Assembly: GCA_035578905.1 (NCBI GenBank)
Contig: JAQJVL010000308.1
Location: forward strand, 528,501 to 592,500
Source of the DNA: Stictocephala bisonia
Lineage: Eukaryota; Arthropoda; Insecta; Hemiptera; Membracidae
Length of the DNA: 64,000 nucleotides
Reading direction: 5' to 3'
A model generated the notes under the pieces. It was not told the DNA's origin. It worked only from the letters and a program-made list of their open reading frames with translations, and did no database searches. Positions 1 through 11,534 of the stretch are shown here, piece after piece. Position 1 is the first letter of the stretch. Each line of letters opens with the position of its first letter. The position numbers were made by a program, and so were the translations under genes.

Positions 1-1789
1 CCACTCAGAGTTGTATACCGGCTTTGTCAGTTGAAAACAACAGGTGTAGGTGTCTATTGACACCTTATTGATTGGTTGGCATTGTCTTCTGAGAGTGATG
101 TAATACATGTTGCCCAACCAGTTGCAGCACTTCATACAATCCTTTTGTCTGGTATGCATAACTACATGTGTTTCTCCCAATCCCTCTCTGAACTAATGGG
201 CAAGTTCATACGGGATGTAGGCTGTATTTGAACACTTCACAACAGTAACCTGCAGACAGGTAATCACGACACCTTGTGTGGTTAAGACTACCCATACAGT
301 ATGTTTGATGGATATAGATTAACATAGACCCTTGAGTATGTACTGTTAAGATATAATCATTGTAAAGTTATTAATGAAATTATCAACATTTACATTTATA
401 CAATTTTGTCAGTCTGTGATGGTTCAGAAGTTATAAGAGTCCTTTTACAAAACAACTGTATAATGTTATTGTTTGGTAAAATGAATTATAAAGTATACTT
501 TCAGCATGAATAGTACACTGTAGTAATCACTATAAAATCTACTTTATAAAACGGCCCCAATCACAATGTATTATTTCAAAATAGTAGTAAAAACACATTT
601 TTATGGTAACTTCTTAGCCATCGCTGATGAGAAAAAAAATGTAATGAAAAATCTGTTCTACTTTTAAATACCTTTACAATGATTTACTATCATCTAGTAA
701 CACACTTAAATATTTTGAGTGTATTGATGCATGGATAAAAATAAATGATATTTATATAAATAATACGTCCCTCTTACAAATTAAATCGCATATCAGCGGA
801 GAACACCATCTGTCTGTAAATTCTAGAAGCATTAGAAACGACAAACGTAACTTAAATTTCCTTGAAAACTATACGCAGATTAAATAGGCACGCATCACAT
901 ACAGTAAATCAGACGAGAAATGTATACCGATTCAAGAAATATGACAGTATGAATCATGGGAATAGTATGGAGATGGTTAATAGAGCAAATTATAGACATG
1001 CGTCTAAAAATAAATATTAAATAATTTATTTTAAAAAATGTTAAGTTTGTCAACACAGAAAAAATGTTTCATATTTTTTCTGTGGGAATGGACACAATGA
1101 TGAAACACAGAATATCGGTCATCTAAAGCATTGAACTTACTCATCTATTAATCACAGATCATCACACAAAAACGGAATTTATCCAGAATTAATTCAAATA
1201 TGTACCAATATACCAAAACATTACAAAATGGTCCACAAATATAAAAATTATTCTTAGGAAGTTTCACGAGAAAACACAAAGAAAATAACCTAAAATGAAA
1301 ACAAATGACGAAACTCAACATAAAACAAAGCACTAAAAAACACTTGTGTGACGATGGTTTTCTAAGCGCAAGAACGGGGAGTTGTGACAACGAACAAAAG
1401 CGCGTGGCACTTCACCTCCTTCGCTCACTTTGTTTGTAGTTTATGTTAAAGGTAGTAGAGAAAACTGCTTGTATTATAAAAGTCGATTTTAAATAGCCAT
1501 AATCTTGTTTAGAGTCAAGTCAATTGAGTGTAGTTATTATAAATCATTTTCAAATTGAATAGAATCATGTTGAAATGCTCGATCTATCATGACTTGCACA
1601 GTTAGCAAAGCACACTTGTTCAAATTACCTACGAAGTAATATGTAAATAAAACATAACGAAAGTAGTAATAAATATTATTTTTATTTAAAAGTAGGTCAC
1701 TGAAGATTTCAATCACATTATAAGTATTTAAAATAAAATATATATTTAAAACAATAATATCGCAAATCAAACTATAATGTAACCTCAAT
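1..1789. other. AT-rich non-coding DNA
   Basis: No gene, RNA or clear repeat was recognised. The stretch is AT-rich with scattered short homopolymers. The longest open frame (1148-1390, minus, about 80 codons) has a hydrophobic, low-complexity composition and no recognisable domain, so I do not call it. Confidence 0.5.
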
Positions 1790-2806
1790 GTAGTATGAGT
1801 CAACAATGTAATCAATATAGTATAAGTCAACAATGTAATCAATATAGTATAAGTCAACAATGTATTCAATATAGTATAAGTCAACAATGTAATCAATATA
1901 GTATAAGTCAACAATGTAGTCAATATAGTATGAGTCAACAATGTAATCAATATAGTATAAGTCAACAATGTAATCAATATAGTATAAGTCAACAATGTAA
2001 TCAATATAGTATAAGTCAACAATGTAATCAATATAGTATAAGTCAACAATGTAATCAATATAGTATAAGTCAACAATGTAATCAATATAGTATAAGTTAA
2101 CAATGTAATCAATATAGTATAAGTCAACAATGTAATCAATATAGCATAAGTCAACAATGTAATCAATATAGTATAAGTCAACAATGTAATCAATATAGTA
2201 TAAGTCAACAATGTAGGCAATTTTATAGTATGAGTCAACAATGTAGTCAATATAGTATAAGTCAACAATATAGTCAATATAGTATGAGTCAACAATATAG
2301 TCAATATAGTATGAGTCAACAATGTTGTCAATATAGTATGAGTCAACAATGTTGTCAATATAGTATAAGTCAACAATATAGTCAATATAGTATAAGTCAA
2401 CAATGTAATCAATATAGTATAAGTTAACAATGTAATCAATATAGTATAAGTCAACAATGTAATCAATATAGCATAAGTCAACAATGTAATCAATATACTA
2501 TAAGTCAACAATGTAATCAATATAGTATAAGTCAACAATGTAGGCAATTTTATAGTATGAGTCAACAATGTAGTCAATATAGTATAAGTCAACAATATAG
2601 TCAATATAGTATAAGTTAACAATGTAATCAATATAGTATAAGTCAACAATGTAATCAATATAGCATAAGTCAACAATGTAATCAATGTAGTATAAGTCAA
2701 CAATGTAATCAATATAGTATAAGTCAACAATGTAGGCAATTTTATAGTATGAGTCAACAATGTTGTCAATATAGTATGAGTCAACAATATAGTCAATATA
2801 GTCGGT
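1790..2806. repeat. 27-bp tandem repeat array, ~37 copies
   Basis: The unit reads roughly AGTATAAGTCAACAATG followed by TAATCAATAT, with variants TAGTCAATAT, TTGTCAATAT and a recurrent TAGGCAATTTTATAGT. Because 27 is a multiple of three, stop-free frames run along both strands: SQQCNQYSI-type on plus and LLTYTILIT-type on minus (426 codons, 2817-1537). These look like by-products of the period rather than genes, since neither has a non-repetitive recognisable domain. A block of several variant units (around 2205-2430) recurs at about 2530-2620 and 2725-2800, so the array has grown by multi-unit duplication. Confidence 0.93.
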
Positions 2807-2814
2807 AATGTCAA

Positions 2815-3190
2815 CAAACCGACTTCACCAGCTGATTCCTCACTCCTATCTCAGGTCATTTTCCCCTTACGCCATGTTCCAGCTGTACTAGAGTCCAGTT
2901 CCCTCCACGTTCCTTGCCCGCCAATGGTCACCTAGCACGATGACGTGGTAGGCGGAGCGTCCCACTGCGTATCCATGACGACGAAATGTTAAAGTGGCAT
3001 ATTGGCACGTCGGTTCATCGGTGTGATAAGACAAATTTTCTGTCTCACTTTAATGAATAGGTTTATTTCCCTCACACAGGTTTTTCAAGTAGTTCGAAAT
3101 CAAAGCGGCCGAACTGTAGTAGTAAATAATCAAACCAGCTGTCACCAGTGTAACGTAACAGTCTACAGCGCAGCCTCGTCGTGATACCTA
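2815..3190. other. GC-richer block beside the 27-bp array
   Basis: This interval is clearly richer in G+C and CpG than its surroundings and holds a CCAAT-like GCCAATGG (about 2919-2927) and a TGACGTGG motif (about 2940-2947). That composition could mark a promoter or the end of an old mobile element. No exon with convincing splice sites or protein similarity was found on either strand, so its role is unknown. Confidence 0.3.
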
Positions 3191-4094
3191 CTATCTATTG
3201 TTCTTTAGTACAAACCGTAGTAACCATTTTGGAATTGGTAAAACATATGGTGATATTGACAACGTACTGCTATTCCATTCGATAAAATTTGGAATATATG
3301 AAAACACAAATAACTCTGGAAAACAATCTAAAACAAAAATATCATGCCCTACAAATATGTGTAATACTGCATAAATATTCCTTATTCACACAGGAGTAAA
3401 AAATAAGGCAGCCTGACTCAAGCCAATTCCTGGCACTAACCCATAATGTTGGTATTGATACACGGATGAAATCCTTAAATCAAATAATTGAGGGTGATAA
3501 TACGTTTTCAGTATCAAGTAAGAGATATTTTAAATAGAATTTATCCTATCGGATCTGAATCTTATTATTGTTTTTTTTTTTGTAGCTGTTAAATTTACAA
3601 CTATTAATAAAGCCAAGGTCAAACCCTTAACCAACTCACAAACCTTGGTCTGTAAAGAGTCCAATTACCACCTCACAGTTACTGATTTACATAATATCTT
3701 TGTTAAAATAAATGGCACAGATGGAAGCTCGGAGCAAAATGTCTCAAGTGAATCAATCATTTCAGATACATTAGCTATTCTAGTGGTAACACTTCAGACA
3801 TGTTAAGACTTCCTCATCATGTTGTGCCACTAGTACAGAACGTCAACACTATACATTATCCTGCTACTCATGTGAAAACTACTCAATTGAAAACAATCAA
3901 ATAATTTCAGTTTGTTCCTGTTACCAACAAAATTATATTCCTTCAGTAGTAGAAGATTTCATTTTGTAAATCATTGAGACTACTATTATCACAAGTCACA
4001 AATAATACAAATATAAAACTCAAATTCAATTGCGAAAACTTTACTTTAACAATATAATAAATGTAGTTATAGACTATGTGGATTTTACGAGTGT
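3191..4094. other. Non-coding AT-rich DNA
   Basis: I see no gene, RNA or repeat here apart from a short T run near 3571. Confidence 0.45.
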
Positions 4095-5115
4095 TGAAGC
4101 TGCCAATGAACAGGAATAGGGAGGCTGTAGTTGCCAATGAACAGGGATAGGGAGGCTGTAGTTGCTAATGAAAAGGAATAGGGATGATGTAGTTGCCAAT
4201 GAACAGGAATGGGGATGTTGTAGATGCCAATGAACAGTAATAGAGATGTTGTAGATGCCAATGAACAGTTATTTGGAGTCTGTAGTTGCCAATGAACAGT
4301 AATAGGGATGTTGTAGATGCCAATGAACAGGAATAGGGATGTTGTAGATGCCAATGAACAATAATAGGGATGTTGTTGATGCCAATGAACAGTAATAGGG
4401 AGTCTGTTGATGCAATGAACAGTAATAGGGAGGCTGTAGTTGCAAATGAACAGTAGTAGGGATGTTGTAGATGCCAATGAACAGTAGCAGGAATGTTATA
4501 GTTGCCAACGATCAATATCAGGAATGTTACAGTTGCCAATGATCAGTATCAGGAATGTTATAATTGCCAATGATCAGTATCAGGAATGTTATTGTTGCTA
4601 ATGATCAGTAGAAGGGATGTTGTAGTTGCCAATGATCAGTGTCAGGAATGTTATAATTGTCAATTATCATTATCAGGAATTTTATAGTTGCCAATGATCA
4701 GTAGCAGGGGTGTTATAGTTTCCAATTATCAGTAGCAGGAATGTTGTAGTGGCCAGTGATCGGTAGTAGGAATGCGGCAGTTGCCAATGATCAGTATCAG
4801 GAATGTTATAATTGCCAACGATCAGTATCAGGAGTGTTATAGTTGCCAACGATCAGTATCAGGAGTGTTATAGTTGCCAACGATCAGTATCAGGAGTGGT
4901 ATAGTTGCCAATTATCAGTAGCAGGAATGTTGATGTTATCAATGATTAGTATCAGAAATGTTATAGTTGCCAATTATTAGTAGCAGCCAGCAGGAATGAT
5001 GTAGATGCCTATAATCAGCAACAGGAATTTTGTAATTGCCAGTGATCAGTAGCATGAATGCTGGAGCTGTCAATGATCAGAAGCAGGATAATTGTCGTTG
5101 CCAATGATTAAAAGT
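4095..5115. repeat. 31-bp tandem repeat array, ~33 copies
   Basis: The unit reads CCAATGAACAGTAATAGGGA then TGTTGTAGATG. Two sub-families lie side by side: an AACAG...AGGGA type (4103-4490) and a more diverged ATCAGTATCAGGAATGTTATAGTTG type (4500-5110). As 31 is not a multiple of three, the frame rotates from unit to unit, which produces three overlapping spurious minus-strand frames of VHWHLQHPYYCS type. Not protein-coding. Confidence 0.92.
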
Positions 5116-5212
5116 GTTATTAATTTATTAAAAGTTCAGTTGTTCATGTGCTGACATAATTTAATTTTTTGACATTTCTAAAGACGTATGGTTAATAGAG
5201 TGGGTCAATTAT

Positions 5213-5370
5213 AATACTGACCAATGGTTGGGTGGTTGGGTCACCAGTAGTTGAGACAGTTGGGTGGGTGGTTCAGCCACCTGTAGTCATGACCGATGAG
5301 TGGGTGGTAGGTTACTTATTATACTGACTAATGGTTGGATGATGATGACTAATGGTTGAAGGTGAAAAGA
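5213..5370. repeat. Diverged minisatellite (CCACCTGTAGTCATGACC type), 5' block
   Basis: Imperfect units containing CACCAGTAGTTGAGAC, GGGTGGGTGGTTCAGC and CCACCTGTAGTCATGACCG. The same units reappear at 7758-7868 and 10357-10430. This block is separated from the 7758 block by one LINE, so the LINE probably inserted into a formerly continuous array. Confidence 0.75.
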
Positions 5371-5435
5371 ACTTGACAATTAAATTCAAGAACAACGTCC
5401 CATCTATAGTTAAAATCTCAAAAAACGACTAGATT

Positions 5436-6578
5436 CCAACGGGGCCAACCAGTATCTTGCATGCTATTACCAGAATGTCAACTGTCTCAGAAGCAAGCTT
5501 ATCACCCTCACCAAGACTGTGGCAGCCTGCCCCTACGACATCATTTCTCTCACCGAAACCAACCTTACACCAGATATTTACAACAATGAGCTTGGATTAA
5601 CGGATTATGCTATTTTCAGAAAAGACTACTACTAGTACTCGTGAAATTGCAGCAGGAGCTGCGGCTGTGTAGGCTCTAGTGCAGAAAAGACAGGACTGAT
5701 TCTACTAGTAACAAATCAAGTGGTGGTGGAGTAATAATAGCTATCAAAAACCACATTCCATGTCAACAAATTACACCTACTGTTGATGGGATTGAATGTT
5801 TGTTTGTACTCTGTAAATTTTCTTCAATTTCTATTCTCGTGGGTAATGTTTACATACCCCCAGGCCAGCCCACTCTCATTTATTCCACATTTTGTGAGGT
5901 CGTTGATGAGATCATGAGCTTGATGAAGAGTCCAACTTCAACTCTCATTGTGGGTATTTTAATCTACCGGAAACAAACTGAACCGACCTAGATCCTTTTA
6001 GATTAACTCTGTCTTCACGCTACATAACGGATATCCTCTCATCGCACGGACTCACCCAAGTTAGCGGGGTCGTAAATTACAGAGGGGTTTGCCTTGATTT
6101 GGTTTTCTCCTCTGATCGTGGTCTCGAGGTAAGGAATGCTGAGGACCTGTTATTGCATGAAGATCCACACCACCCTGCTTTGGCCTTCTCCCTTAGTGTT
6201 ATGGACTCGCCAACCTCTCAGAATTCCAGACACTTTTATGACTTTCGACGTTGCGACGTGAGGGCTGTACTTGATAGTTTGTTCCGACTTAACTATCCTG
6301 CTTCGTCTGATCAACAAAAAATTGAAGAAGAATTTGGCGACTTTTGCGACTACCTTGTAACTGCTATCAAACAGAACACACCAATTAGAAAATCTGCCAA
6401 CTCCAATTTTACACACTGGTTTTCAAAAAATCTTAGAAGACTGGTAATTCAAAAGAAGATCCTACATAAGAAATATAAATCGTCACTGTCACAACAAGAT
6501 TATATCAATTTCCAAAATACGAGAACAATCTGCAGTTTACTTACCAGTCAATGCCACTCTGAATACGAGTGGCATTGA
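5436..6578 (+). pseudogene. LINE A endonuclease (APE-type) remnant
   Basis: Remnant of the N-terminal apurinic-like endonuclease of the LINE ORF2. The Glu-containing SLTETNL motif is present. The later motif where family members have GDFN reads GILIY in the current frame (about 5950), so a catalytic Asp is missing or a frame is lost there. At least two frame changes and several stops occur before 6099. The last open stretch (6099-6578, 159 codons) covers the end of the endonuclease and the linker toward RT (FSKNLRRLVIQKK) and then runs into the palindrome. Not functional. Confidence 0.8.
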
Positions 6579-6582
6579 CTGG
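6544..6582. repeat. Perfect 16-bp inverted repeat at the LINE A deletion junction
   Basis: Arms 6544-6559 (CCAGTCAATGCCACTC) and 6567-6582 are exact reverse complements around a 7-base loop (TGAATAC). It sits exactly where endonuclease-linker sequence is joined to the RT C-terminal region. Confidence 0.95.
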
Positions 6583-7075
6583 TCGAGTCCCTTAAATCAC
6601 CTTCGACCTTAGTCATCCTCTACAAATCACTTGCACGTCCGATACTAGAGTACTGTTCCATCATTTGGTATCCTTACCAAGTAGGCCACATGGACATCCT
6701 AAACAGAATCCAAATACGTTTCCTCAGACTGTTAGGCCTCAAACTTGGTTTCCCCTTCCTACAAGTACCAGTAACAGCTCTAGAATTGCAGTTTGACATA
6801 CAGCCGCTGTCGGTGAGACGTCGGGTCTGTGATATCATCTTCCTTTACAAACTAGTGAATGGGATCATCGATTGTGCTGAACTTTTGACCAACAATTCCC
6901 AGGGGTACCAGATCCAGGACAGTCTTCTCAAGGAGATACCAGCCGACTAACTACACTCTTAACCACGGAATCTCGAGACTTCTGAGAACCAGCGAAGACG
7001 TTTACTCTCGGCTAGATTTCTTTGGACCATCGCCAGGCTCATTCAAGCGAGACGTCCAGAGGCTACTCTTCTGAA
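6583..7075 (+). pseudogene. LINE A reverse transcriptase C-terminal remnant
   Basis: Encodes the 'thumb' and post-RT segment: YKSLARPILEYCSIIW, then 6690-6950 with NRIQIRFLRLLGLK and RRRVCDIIFLYKLVNGIID, then after a stop the conserved end SRLDFFGPSPGSFKRDVQR. The FADD catalytic region is absent because of the deletion. Inactive. Confidence 0.82.
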
Positions 7076-7757
7076 GCTCCTTACCCATAGTGTTTGTGTT
7101 AGCAGTGTTGTGTTTCTTGGTGGCGCCTCTAGAGGGTCACAACCACATTGTCGGGGGGGAAGGGGAAGTATTTTGTCTCGTTCTGTCTGTTACCTGTTAC
7201 TTTATCATGTTATCTGATAATTTATGTGTCATATCATATCATATTTTTATTTTTACTGTAGTTCATTGTTGTTACCTATATATTATTGTTACCATGTATC
7301 GTAGTATATTGTTACTCGTATATTATTGTTGTTGTTTCTTTATCGTAGTTTATTGCTGTTACCTTCTATAGTCATAATTTATATATCTTTGTTATCTAAT
7401 TCTAAATCTATTTATCAACGTATATATTTACATACATAATCAATCAATCTAACTAAAAGACTGTTGGTCTTTTAAATTTTCATTGCACTTTGCACACAAA
7501 TTGCATGTTTCCATCAATGTACATATATAACCACACAGTATTGCCATGTCTAATTTATTTAAGTATTCATCAATGTTGTACATAGTTATTGTTTGTAATA
7601 TTTATACAAGTTATTATCAAGTCTAGCTTGATGGCATAAGTCACATTTCAACACTTATTAGCATGCTAATTTAAAATGTTGTTTCTTTGTCGCATGTATA
7701 TCTCACTGTCAAAATATTGTAAAATGGTGTTCACCGTTGGAATAAATAAATAAATAG

Positions 7758-7868
7758 ATGGTTGGGCCACCAGTAGTTCAGACCGTTGGATGGGTTGTTC
7801 AGCCACCTGTAGTCATGACTGATGGGTGGTTGGTTCATCAATAGTCGAGTCCGTTGAATAGGTGGTTT
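7758..7868. repeat. Diverged minisatellite (CCACCTGTAGTCATGACC type), middle block
   Basis: Units GGGCCACCAGTAGTTCAGAC, GCCACCTGTAGTCATGACTG and GATGGGTGGTTGGTTCATC match the block at 5213-5370. It lies between the tail of LINE A and the truncated start of LINE B. Confidence 0.75.
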
Positions 7869-9033
7869 TGTAACCACGTCTTGGTTACATTTATACAGCA
7901 ATACAGTATTGTTGTATTGCTTGACTACTCCCAGACTTTTGATTCGATGAGAGTAGAAATGTTTTTAGCAAAACTTCGATTTTACGGGTTTGACGACACT
8001 TCAGTTAACTGGATGGATATCTTGGCGAATATATATCCATTCGCCACGGTCACCAGGCACGGGGGCCAAACATCAAAACCACTCGTCAGAGTGCGCGGTG
8101 TTCCACAGGGTAGTCGTGTGGGGCCAAAGTGTTTTGTGATCTACACGGCTGACCACCCACGTCCTGCGCTGAACACAGTTGAGCACGATTTCGCGGACGA
8201 CAAACAGTTGCATCTGTGCTTTGAGCCAGAACTGAATATGATGGCTATTGATGCCATGAACTCAGATTTAGATAACATTTACATAAGGTCAGTCAAAAAT
8301 GAGCTTAAAATTTAACATTGACAAGTGCAAGGTGCTGTACATAGCCCCACAAGAAGTTGTTCAAACCCTCAGCGATGACGGCGTGCATGTGTCACTGAAC
8401 GGACAGAGTCTTGAGATCGCTAGCAAAGTTAAGATTCTTGGTGTTGTCTTGGACAGTGATCTTAGTTTCTCAGACCATGTTATGTACACAATGCAAAAGG
8501 CGTTGGGCAGGCTGAGAGGCATGTATAGATTCAGAGATTTGCTTCCAGAGTCCGCGAAAGTAAAGCTCATACAGTCATGTGTCCTGTCGCTGTTTTATTA
8601 CTGTTACCCTGCATATGTCAACAGCATTTCAAAAGAGGATATAGAGAGGATCCAGAAGCTGCAAAACACTGCCCTCCGTTTTGTGTATGGTTTGAAGCGC
8701 TTCGACCATGTGTCCTCCTTCAGGCAAGATGCCAAACTTCCTCTCATGGAGGATGTATGCAGGGTGCTCACAGGATGTATGGTGCATAAGACTCTGACTC
8801 TTGGAGAGCCTGAATACATTGCTAGACGGCTCCGAAAACGGGGCGAGGTGGCTCTGCGTGGCACCCACCTTGGGGAGATGCTTCACTTTCCAAGAGTGAG
8901 GCTTGAGGGGGGTAGGAAAAGTTTTTCCTACTTTGGGCCCACTCTCTATAATGACCTACCCGCATCTGTCAAAAACACTAGTGCTGTAAATGCTTTTAAG
9001 AGTAAAATTAAAAAGTTAATGTATGATTGTTAA
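7869..9033 (+). pseudogene. LINE B reverse transcriptase remnant (FADD motif)
   Basis: The first frame (to 8315) reads VVLLDYSQTFDSM (RT motif A, LDYSKAFD-like), GVPQGSRVGP (motif B) and HDFADDKQL (motif C, catalytic Asp pair present). A one-step frame change near 8299 leads into a second open frame to 9033: NELKFNIDKCKVLYI, KILGVVLDSDLSFSDH, IQKLQNTALRFVYGLKRFDH and FSYFGPTLYNDLPASVK, the typical C-terminal part ending in a Lys-rich segment and stop. No endonuclease is present. RT identity is well supported; activity is excluded by truncation and frameshift. Confidence 0.87.
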
Positions 9034-9185
9034 ATTTAAGCCGTTAGGTTAATTACGTCTTCTGGTTGTATATACTTTTAGTTTATAGTTTAAGAATAGT
9101 GTAGTATTATGACCTGAGTTGTACTGAAAGCAGTTTATACTGAGTAACGCTCCAATAAAAGGCATTTTTATTTATTTATTAGATA
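7869..9185 (+). mobile_element. Non-LTR retrotransposon B, 5'-truncated
   Basis: Begins inside the RT domain and continues to a 3' end with AATAAAAGGCATTTTTATTTA near 9160-9180. It is the best preserved RT sequence in the window but is truncated and frameshifted. It lies in the same orientation as LINE A, only about 110 bp downstream, but its protein differs, so it is a separate insertion of another family. Confidence 0.85.
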
Positions 9186-10356
9186 AATAAATGAAATAAT
9201 ATGTCTGATGCCAACAGAAAAAAATATTTAGAAAACTATTACAGCTAGAGAGATAAAATGTTCACAGAAAGTTTAGAATCAAAATGTTAAAGTGTTCCTG
9301 AAAAATTGATAATGATAATGCAATAAATAAAAAAGGCCATTTTCTTGGGAAAGACAATGTTATAAGATTGCACAGGCTGACGAGGTTAGGTAAAGACATG
9401 TTCGGATTTGTCCGAAATGTCCAGACAATATTCCTGATCGGGATGGTTGAGTCCTAACACCTAGCACAAATCCTCTTTCGCCATTGGTAGATTCGTCTTG
9501 GTTTTTCGATGTTCCCCTTTTTCGACCGAGGTTAAATAGAGAAGTCTTTTGCCTTTTCTAGTAAGTTCTGCTGTGTGGCGTCGCTGAAACCCACGGACTC
9601 GACACTCGTGATTAGTTCACTCTTTTGTTGCCTATCTCAAAAGTGAGTGTAGTTGTGTGTGCGTGGTGCGTGGTTAGTGGTGTGTGGTGCGTGGTGCGTG
9701 GTCAGTGGACCCCCCTTTGGATTGTTTTTCATCCTGTCTCGTTGCTAGCTGAGTTTTCAAAAATGTCCCCTTGTAGTTTGTAAGTGTAGGAAAATTGCTT
9801 TTCAAATCATCCCGATTGCCAAACTTCTTTATTTTTCTTGAACAATTAATATTCAACAAACTTAAGTAGTTTTCTTTGTTTTTAAAATTAAGGTAACATT
9901 TCAGTAGTTTGATTCTGTAGTCAGCCTAATAGGCTTCTTTTCTTTTTTCTGTTCACTGTTACTGAGGACAGGAACAACGTATTTTGTACTACGCAACATA
10001 TTTTGTATTAGGCTTATAGTAAAACATATATTTGTATTGAGATATAAACAACTTAGAGTAATAAAAAATTAAAGTTAAAATGTTCTTAAGACCTTTGAAT
10101 TAATAAATAAATAATACTAAACAAAGAAAAAACTGATTAATTATAATTCTAGAAATATATATATTTCATTTGAGTATACATTTTGTTTTAAAAATATCTT
10201 GCCTTTTTATTTACCATTGAAATAAATATTTAAGTAATAAAAAAGAAAAGTCATTGAAGAAGAATTATTCTTTTATTTTAATTATAGCCATTTTCTTGAA
10301 AATAAAACAAAAAAGTGACCTTCCAGTACACAGTAAAATAGTGTATTCTGTTAGGT
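9186..10356. other. Non-coding DNA with a GTGGTGCGT-rich patch
   Basis: No gene seen. A short degenerate run of GTGGTGCGTGG and GTGGTTAGTGG lies at about 9655-9708. The rest is AT-rich unique DNA. Confidence 0.45.
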
Positions 10357-10430
10357 TACAGTTTGGCCACCTATAGTCATGACCGATGAGTGGGTGATAG
10401 GTTTCATATAATCATGACCGAAGGGTAAAC
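10357..10430. repeat. Diverged minisatellite (CCACCTGTAGTCATGACC type), 3' block
   Basis: GGCCACCTATAGTCATGACC and GATGAGTGGGTGATAGG match the blocks at 5213 and 7758. One or two units only. Confidence 0.65.
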
Positions 10431-11199
10431 ACATATGGTAGAGCATTTCAAATCTTTCTGTGTGTAGCCTTTGTACGGTAAGAATTATGTGGGAACTCAA
10501 CAAATATTCAAGGGGAATCACGTAGAGGGAAGTAAATAATATTAATAATTGGAAATATCTGTACTTTTTTTAATTCTGATACATTCTTGAACTACTCTAG
10601 TTGGAGGAATAGCTTATTAGTGGATATAATTTATGTTTTTTTTAGCCATAGTTTCTTGTTTTACCCGTTAAAATTATTAAATAAAATTTGAAAGTAATTG
10701 CAATATTATTATATGTCCATCAGTATGTAAACTGATTGTGTGTGAATTTGTCTGTCTCTTGTGTTATTTAACCAATCGCTCCACTCTGTAACATGAGCCA
10801 TATTAGCTGCGTTCAACTACTCTACCCATCTGTCCCGGCGACTGGTTCACTTCAAAGTGTCCCTTGACCAATCACTGCTATGATTCAACCGGTAAAAGTC
10901 ACCAAAGATCAATATTCATTCAGCCGTTGTTTGACGACTTCTGGTGAATCTACTTCACCCCCTAAATGGCAAATTAATCTATCATTTTTCTGATAAATAT
11001 AAAAAGACAGAACTAAACATATTTGACAAGAAATATATGAAGAATGTTTTGCACGCTCTATATGAATGGCCAGTTTTAAGTAAACAACAATGTTACTCGT
11101 CACAGCTTTATCTTTTACTCACTGTGGTTATGCTCTTTCCAAAAAATCTACAGATTGTGAGAATCGCTTATGGTAACTTACAGAATTAATTACATAGAT
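10431..11199. other. Non-coding DNA
   Basis: No gene or clear repeat recognised. The short overlapping open frames near 10909-11189 on both strands show no domain. Confidence 0.4.
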
Positions 11200-11534
11200 T
11201 ACAAGTGAACGTCACATAACACAAATATATTACAACACTGCATAAGTACAAAATGCATAAATATATCACAAAATAAGCACAAATATACTAAAATATAACT
11301 ACAAAAGGCACAAATACCATGATGATTGATTTCAGCAGAATCTGCACAAAAGGATCTTTTGAAATTTAATAAATCTAGGGATTCTTTTCGTGGACCCCTC
11401 TCGTCTGAGGAAGGTAAACGTGTTTTCCGAAATCGATCACCATAGTATTTGTGCATTTTGTTCTTTTATTGTTGTATATTGTTTATTTTGCGCTTATATT
11501 GTAATATATTTGTGTTGTGTGACATTCACTTGTA
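11200..11534. mobile_element. Foldback/MITE-like element with long inverted arms
   Basis: Left arm from 11200 (TACAAGTGAACGTCACATAA...CACAAATATATTACAA) is mirrored by the right arm ending at 11534 (...GTGTTGTGTGACATTCACTTGTA). Arms of about 130 bp pair imperfectly, out to ACCATGATGATTGATTTC on the left and GAAATCGATCACCATAGT on the right, around a ~70-bp centre. The mirror symmetry explains two look-alike frames, EINHHGICAFCS on minus and EIDHHSICAFCS on plus. No transposase frame; probably non-autonomous. A target-site duplication is not obvious. Confidence 0.78.

Larger units (their letters stand above)
5400..7757 (+). mobile_element. Non-LTR retrotransposon A (Jockey/CR1-like), internally deleted
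   Basis: A dead LINE. The endonuclease region is readable with frame changes from about 5436: a segment with NVNCLRSKL, DIISLTETNL and YAIFRKD, then NVYIPPGQPT near 5845, then HHPALAF near 6165. The central reverse transcriptase palm is missing: sequence jumps at about 6544-6582, through a palindrome, straight to the RT C-terminal part (LARPILEYCSIIWYPYQ, IQIRFLRLLG, FFGPSPGSFKRDVQ). A 3' untranslated region of ~680 bp ends in CCGTTGGAATAAATAAATAA at 7757. The order endonuclease then RT and the simple ATAAA tail fit Jockey/CR1-type elements; clade assignment is by eye. Confidence 0.85.
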
